Below, piece by piece: positions 58,351 through 64,000 of a DNA stretch of 64,000 bases; position 1 is the stretch's first letter; the number at the start of each line of letters is the position of its first letter. The position numbers and the translations under genes were made by a program. This DNA comes from Helichrysum umbraculigerum (lineage: Eukaryota > Streptophyta > Magnoliopsida > Asterales > Asteraceae): NCBI GenBank assembly GCA_949592205.1, contig CATIUR010000001.1, positions 17,747,501-17,811,500 on the forward strand. The letters run 5' to 3'. A model generated the notes under the pieces. The model saw nothing but the letters and a program-made list of their open reading frames with translations, was not told where the DNA came from and did no database searches.

Positions 58351-61035
58351 TGTCGCACCCCCAAATTTAAGATGCGGAAGCGGTTCGGGTCGGGGCATGA
58401 CTAATCAAATATCAAAGCACACAAGATATAATGAACGACTCTATATGCGTCGTTTTACAATTTGTATTGATAAAACCAAATGTTTACATCAAAAGTATTG
58501 TTTACATTAGCCCAGTTTCTGAATCGAGAGATTTACATACATAATTAATTTATACAAAATATAATAATGCAGCTAAATCTCTGAATGTTTTGCATGATGA
58601 CTTGAGCTAATGATATCCTGAATGGCAGTCCAACCTACTGCTGAGTACCTGTGATACATGCTAAAATGGGTCAGCGAAACGCTGGTGAGCTCACAGGTTT
58701 GTATGTCAAAACATATTGTATGAACCGCAAGATTTAATTGAATTTAAGTTGCAATAAAGCAAAATAAAAGTAACTATACAGTCATGAGCACATAGTCTGA
58801 GCTTAACTTGGGGGTCGGGTCCAATGAAGGAATTCCGATCGAGGTGCCTCCTACGAGTGCCTAATCCACACTCGTCTACACAAATGCTAATGCGTCCGTT
58901 TGACCAGTTAGTGCTTGCTAACCCGGACGAGGATTGTCAATCCCATATGGTACCATACACTAACATTCACGCTACTACGTATTACCAAACTATGCTATGG
59001 AGGACTTTAAATTGATTAGTGAAAACAACTCATGCAGTATTTGATTTTGATTTGTACTTGCGTTCAATTGTAAATAAAATGAGCATTGATATCACACCCC
59101 TGAGTAAAACAGTAAAATAGGGGCCATGAGACTCACCTGAGTCTTGAGAGTTTAAATTAATAAACTTGAATTGATTAGCCGAGTAGTGATGTCCGAAGAC
59201 TTGTAACCTGAGGGTGTCCACGACACGCGATGGTTATTAATTGATTAGGCATTTTAAAAGACTACCTTTGTAGTTGTTCATCCAACTAGAATGTCCAAAT
59301 GACTACGATTTGGTTGATTAAAAACTTGTCCAAATTACTATGATTTGGTTGATTGATTCGGTTTTTGAAAATGTGTACGGCCCGTTGGTGATTGTTTGTA
59401 ATAATAATCTTCAACATTATTATTTTGATTTCGAAGTGTTATACTTAAAAAGTATTTACAAACTTTATGTGACGGGGGTCCGGGGGCAGCGCCCCTGGTT
59501 AGCGGGGTTCCAGGGTGGCAACCCCTGACGGGGTCCAAGGGGCTGGCCCCTGGTTGGGGTTGAGATGCCAAGTCAGCTCGAAAATTTTTTATTTCTACTC
59601 TATTGCTTTGGTGAAAAACGCATCTAAAACTTGAATTTGAGTATAATCGAGTGGTAAAATTTCAGGTCTCGACACTTAGTAAAATCTGTGTTTTCTTGTT
59701 TCTGTTTCATGCGACACTTATTGCGACACTTAAGGAATTAGGCGTAACTCAAGAAGTGTCGCATCAAATGGTAAATTCTGTGTCATGGGCGTCACTTAGA
59801 GAAGTGACGCATAAGGTAGCAACACTCAGACAGTGTCGGGTATAAGTGTCGGGTATTGGGTTGCGGCGTCACTAGGGTCAGTGTCGGATAAAATCAGAAT
59901 TCGATTATAGGCGTCACTTAGACAAGTGACGCTAGAAGTGTCGGTCTGTAGTGACGGATATTGAATTTGCGACACTTAGGCAAGTGTCGGGAAAAAAGGG
60001 TTTTATGGGGCACTTAGTCAAGTGACGCAAAATTAGGGTTTTTAGCGACACTCAGTGCGTCACTTAAGTGACGCATTAAGTGACGCTACGCTGCGCTGGT
60101 CTATGCGACACTTATGTCTGTTGGCCAAATTTTGAGCCGAAAACGTGTTTTCCGGTTACCGTTTGGTCCAAATCTTTTACCCAACTCATATTTGAACATT
60201 ACAAGCCTAAATAAACAACTTTCAAAGAAAATTAAAAAATCTATGAGTTTTCGGGATTTGTCGGGAATCTTACAAGTTAACGCCGGAGAAATTCGAAAAG
60301 GTAGAAACGTAGATCGTGACGCGGTGAATCTTTTCTTCCAAATGAGCGTGAATATTTGAGGTCGTTTAATGGTGTGATTTGTGATTTGAAGATGGTGGTG
60401 GTGGTGTGGTGTTTTGAGAGAAAAAGAGAGAAGAGAGAGAAAGAGATAGGATGAGAATAAGATGGGGAGGGGGTTTCCCTCCCTTTTTGGCAAATTTCGG
60501 TGGGGGCCCACCGAAGTGTGAGTCTCCAATTTTTAATCCCGTGTTTGTGCTCCGTGCGGTGTTCGTTTTCCCATTCGTTTAAACGCTTAAATAATTATTT
60601 TATGCGCTTAAATATACATTTTAAAATACGAATGTTTATTCAATATTTCTGTTGAAGTATTTCATCAAATACTTTTACTTGAGTTATAAAATATAACTTA
60701 TTCTTGTTTCGATTTGATTGCGGGTTTATTATTTTAATCGCGAAATCCTTGTTTGTACGATACAAATTTGAATTGAAATATTATCAAATAATATCTTGGG
60801 TAAAATAGTTGTATTAAATAATATTATATTATTTAATAAAATTGTTCACCAACGTCCGCATTAATTGAATCGAATTACATTCGATTTGAAACTTGTACGA
60901 TTTAATCAAATCGCATACTTGTATATATTCAACAATATATATTTCGATACATTAATTAGACTAACACAGAACTAATTACATGTATTAATAGTTGTGTAGG
61001 CACTAATCACTAGTCCTAATTGGGCGGGTGTCACA
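58351..61035 (-). mobile_element. Solo LTR 3, same family as solo LTR 1
   Basis: 2685 bp on the minus strand, TGTGACACCCG start at 61035 and CCCCCAAATTT-type end at 58351 (TGTCGCACCC, slightly decayed). Identical ATTAA at 58346-58350 and 61036-61040, with no internal region. CT-rich leader (about 60419-60450), GTAAGATTCCCG box near 60265, AAGTGACGC cluster (59700-60115), GC-rich block (59472-59567) and the GACTCACCTGAGTC box (59131-59144) all match solo LTR 1. It lacks the hAT MITE. Predicted short ORFs within are not genes. Confidence 0.92.
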
Positions 61036-61040
61036 ATTAA

Positions 61041-62639
61041 GTATATAACCAAAAACCCTAGAAATCGAATTAATTGAATACATAATCAACAAATTTAGAA
61101 TTAAATTGCGATTGGATAGAGCAGCAATCAGAAGTAGAGACAAGAGGTGATCAAATGGAGAGCAACATGATGAAGAGCCATTACAAAATGAAATTGAAGT
61201 TGCGTAAGTGTGATGGAATTTTGCAATTTGAAATTTAACAAATGAGGAGACATTATAATAGTTGATGAAATGAGGAGGAAGAAAAAAAGTCATAGCCCTT
61301 GTACTTACCAAACAAACACTACGTGGTGGAGTTAGTAAACGTGTTCGGGCCATTAAAAACTTCGTTAACAAGGTTCAACAAGGTCAAAGGAACCCATGTT
61401 ATATGTCCGCCAGCTCCCTTAGTAAATGGGCTCATGAGATTGACCAAAGCCCCTTTGAAGGATGCAAAATGGTACTGGTTTACGACAAAGCTAAGAGAGG
61501 GATGACATTTGATATTTCTTAGGATTAGGTTTCGTGATTATTACAAATTTCATAATTGAGGTTAAGTATTTGCAATATCTAATGTTCACAATGTTTAACA
61601 CCAAGTCCAATGGGATCGCATTATTCTGGTAAAAGTTGTTTTATCAAATCACCTCCCCGTATTTAAGCATTCTACAAGTTACGGGTTTGACAACTAATAA
61701 TATCACTTCGGTTTCGGTCCAGTTTTCAAAATATACTTCGCTAAGACATAGATTAAACATATAAAACACATCGTCTTATCTGCAATTGTAGAAAGCATGT
61801 TTGCAGCATCCATCGTCATACGTGCTAGTAATCAATTTCTTTGATTTGAATTTGATGAAGTGACGACACTTTTCGAGCCTCCATTTATATAGTGGTAGAG
61901 TAATATCGCCATGCAGAACGAATTGCATGGCTAACACAATTCTAACTCAAGCAGCCAATCTAAAGCAGCTTCACGAAAAAGAGAAAGAAGACTTGAAATA
62001 ACATATTATTGACTTGAAAGAAGTTGCAAAAAAATGAAGATTTTGAAAAGTGTATTCAGAAAACTAGAGAATATCGATAAGTATCCATCTGTATAGAAAT
62101 GTGAAAAAGTACGGTTATCCCTTAAAGTAACCAATATTTTTTATTAATCAATTGCAGACCTACGATTTTTTGGTCTCATTTGTCACCCGATATATTCGCG
62201 TTAGTTTATAAAGAAAACAATCATTTTTGATTATGTACAAAATTTGGTCCGACTTGTCACCTAAATTTGTGCCTTTTATTATTCATCTATTAAATTAAAT
62301 TTGTTGTAATTTTGACAATAATGTGTATACAGATATGAAGTGAACTAAAGATGTTGCAAAGCTAAAAGAAATGATCAACTCAAAAGAAGCTTACTTGCCC
62401 CACTTAATAACAAAAAGTAAGGACTTAAATAAGAGAAATCGGAAGTTTGAATGCAATGAATGTGAAAGTCATATCAATTGAAGGAACACGAATCAAAATT
62501 ATGTTGGTTTTCTCACAAGCTTTTTTTAAAACCATCCTTGTACACTCCTTGCGATCGTGAAAATGATTGCAAGACAAGGAAAATAAAAACCAACACAACG
62601 TTTTTTTAGCCCACTGGTTAAGACTTATTTGCGAGTAAA
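61041..62639. other. Spacer, no supported gene
   Basis: 1.6 kb, AT-rich. Short stretches such as AANLKQLHEKEKEDLK near 61950-61995 look like decayed coiled-coil coding sequence but are broken by stops at once. No element ends were found. Confidence 0.4.
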
Positions 62640-63263
62640 GTGTTAGAATATGTTGTTCTAACATATTGTGACAATAGTTTATATGGACTATCTAGCTTTG
62701 ATTGATTGTGAATTACAATGCTTTGTAGGCTCCGAAAGTAGCAGTCTCCGAAAGTACTAATTTCAGAATTACTTAGTTTCGGATTTTATACTATTAGTAT
62801 AAATAGGAGTGTTGTAATTCATTTTGAGATAACTCTTTCATTTTGTAACCTTTCACTTCCATATCTAGAGAGAGAAATTGAAAATCCGTAGGATCTACAG
62901 CTGATCGAATCTCAAACACTAGCGGAAATTATGTTCGAGTAATAAACGTGAATCGGAATGCAAAAGCTAAATAAAAGTTGTGAACTTTTATTTGTTGATC
63001 ATGAAGTATACAATACTAGCTTTTCTCTCTCTCAAGTTCTCTCTCTAGATATGGAAGTGAAAGGTTACAAAATGAAAAAGTTATCTCAAAATGAATTACA
63101 ACACTCCTATTTATACTAATAGTATAAAATCGGAAACTAAGTCATTCCGAAATTAGTACTTTCGGAGCCTACAAAGCGTTGTAATTCACAATCAATCAAA
63201 GCTAGATAGTCCATACAAACTATTATCACAAAATGTTAGAACAACATGTTCTAACAAATTCCC
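62640..63263. repeat. Long inverted repeat with facing TATA boxes
   Basis: Arms of about 225-245 bp (62640-62886 and 63038-63263) are nearly identical inverted copies around a 150-bp centre. Each arm starts TGTTAGAA.ATGTTGTTCTAACA (TGTTAGAA then ATGTTGTTCTAACA), contains TATAAATAGGAGTGTTGTAA and ends near CATATCTAGAGAGAGAA, like the 5' part of a small copia-type LTR. Whether this is a pair of inverted LTR fragments or a foldback element is open. Confidence 0.75.
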
Positions 63264-63353
63264 CCTTGACAATAGCTTGTATATACAAACTATTATCACA
63301 AAATGTTAGAATAACATGTTCTAACAAACTCCCCCTTGATAATAGCTTGTATA
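63208..63353. repeat. Tandem copies of AACATGTTCTAACAAA...CCCCCTTG unit
   Basis: Two copies of about 70 bp: ACAAACTATTATCACAAAAT, then GTTAGAA(C/T)AACATGTTCTAACAAA and CTCCCCCTTGA(C/T)AATAGC. The first overlaps the right arm of the inverted repeat. The CCCCCTTG tract could be the complement of a polypurine tract. Confidence 0.6.
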
Positions 63354-63549
63354 AGTCTTCGGGTCTTTAACATAAGCTTGATGATGAGCTTGATAAGAGA
63401 GAGAATTATCTTCGAGCATCAAAACTTCACAAAATCTAACTGTTCCCTATTCTGATAGCATCATAATATATCATAACTCCCCCTGAACAGTAGATTTTAT
63501 CTTCCTTGGTCTTGTATCAACTAAACAGAAACAACTTTAGGAACCCACC
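63354..63549. other. Short spacer before the terminal LTR
   Basis: No ORF. AACTCCCCCTGAAC at 63476-63489 resembles the CCCCCTTG words just before it. Confidence 0.35.
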
Positions 63550-64000
63550 TGATGTAGTACAAAAAGTTACGTTTTTACCTACATTATTCACCCTATATTT
63601 AGGCCTTTTATAACAAAAACATTCTTAAAACATCATTATTCATCACATTTTGTTATAAAGGTGAAAACTTGATGGACTTTCCAAAACTATATGAAAAGGG
63701 CTGAAAATACGCTGAAATGGGCACCAAATTGAGCCTGACCCTAAATCTACTGTAAACTTCATACCAAGACCTCACAATTATCTTATTTTGTAGCTATGGA
63801 GATTACGAGAACGTGGATATAAGGATTGCTCAAGATGGATCAAGGATGAAGAAGATATGCAAGAAACAGCACAACCGAAGACTACGAAACGTATTCTAGA
63901 CACGCCCGGGTTCCACATATCCAATGCCTACCAAATTGGCATCATTAGACGTAACGGAATTACGAGACTGTAGGCGAAAGAATCAAGTCAAACGGACGCA
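63550..64000 (+). mobile_element. Start of a second Athila-related LTR, cut by the window edge
   Basis: Begins TGATGTAGTACAAAAAGTTA, then CGTTTTTACCTACATTATTC, and follows the order of the LTR at 13113 (TGATAACACGTAAAAAGTCA then TGTTTTTACGTACGTTATCT) with the later GAAGAAGTTAC/GAAGAAGATATG and ACGAGAACGTGGAT stretches. Diverged, with no CCGTATACGG cluster in the part that is visible. Confidence 0.65.

Noticed and set aside
61003..61371. 122-codon minus-strand ORF
   Set aside because: It crosses the target duplication into solo LTR 3. It has no domain and low-complexity composition.

Overview
This window is repeat-rich nuclear DNA from a flowering plant, most likely a eudicot. The signs are Ty3-type LTR retrotransposons of plant lineages (Tat/Ogre-like, Athila-like and Tekay/Del-like chromovirus LTRs), plant-type MITEs (Stowaway, hAT), a CACTA element, Mutator-like elements, GT-AG introns and AT-rich spacers. 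I see no intact host gene. The only recognisable host-type coding remnants are a two-exon replication protein A-like fragment near 3 kb and an exon-like piece inside a CACTA element near 48.9 kb. The plant family cannot be fixed from sequence alone.

Layout. 1-2456: 3' end and LTR of a chromovirus-like element. 2816-3121: RPA70-like gene fragment. 4021-42074: one very large nest. Its outermost layer is a minus-strand Tat/Ogre-like element with ATAAT target duplications. Inside it lie (i) a solo LTR (5558-8971, TTTGG duplication) that itself holds a hAT MITE (6810-7566); (ii) a second solo LTR (11685-35122, GTTTC duplication) split by an Athila-like element (13113-34394, ATCAC duplication), whose right LTR is split in turn by a young gag-only Tekay-like element (25037-33919, CCTAG duplication); and (iii) a one-LTR insertion (36905-39645, CTCAT duplication) that splits the Tat gag gene. 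42706-44068: an oppositely oriented solo Tat LTR. 44080-45540: Stowaway and hAT MITEs. 46636-50663: CACTA element. 51383-52138 and 56299-58003: Mutator-like elements with long terminal inverted repeats. 58351-61035: a minus-strand solo LTR. 62640-63263: a long inverted repeat with facing TATA boxes. 63550-64000: the start of another Athila-like LTR, cut by the window edge.

How the parts relate. None of the three structurally complete retrotransposons carries protease, reverse transcriptase, RNase H or integrase. The Tat element keeps gag, broken by a stop codon and an insertion. The Athila-like element has an unrecognised 473-aa ORF with an internal duplication, plus an Athila ORF1-like protein behind a likely leader intron. 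The Tekay-like element has gag plus a second ORF that joins a coiled coil to a copy of the gag zinc-finger tail. All three must have depended on enzymes supplied by other elements. LTR-to-LTR divergence counted by eye (about 1.8, 1.3 and 0.5 percent from outside in) agrees with the nesting order. A recurrent theme is that most LTR families here carry their own cluster of short palindromic motifs.
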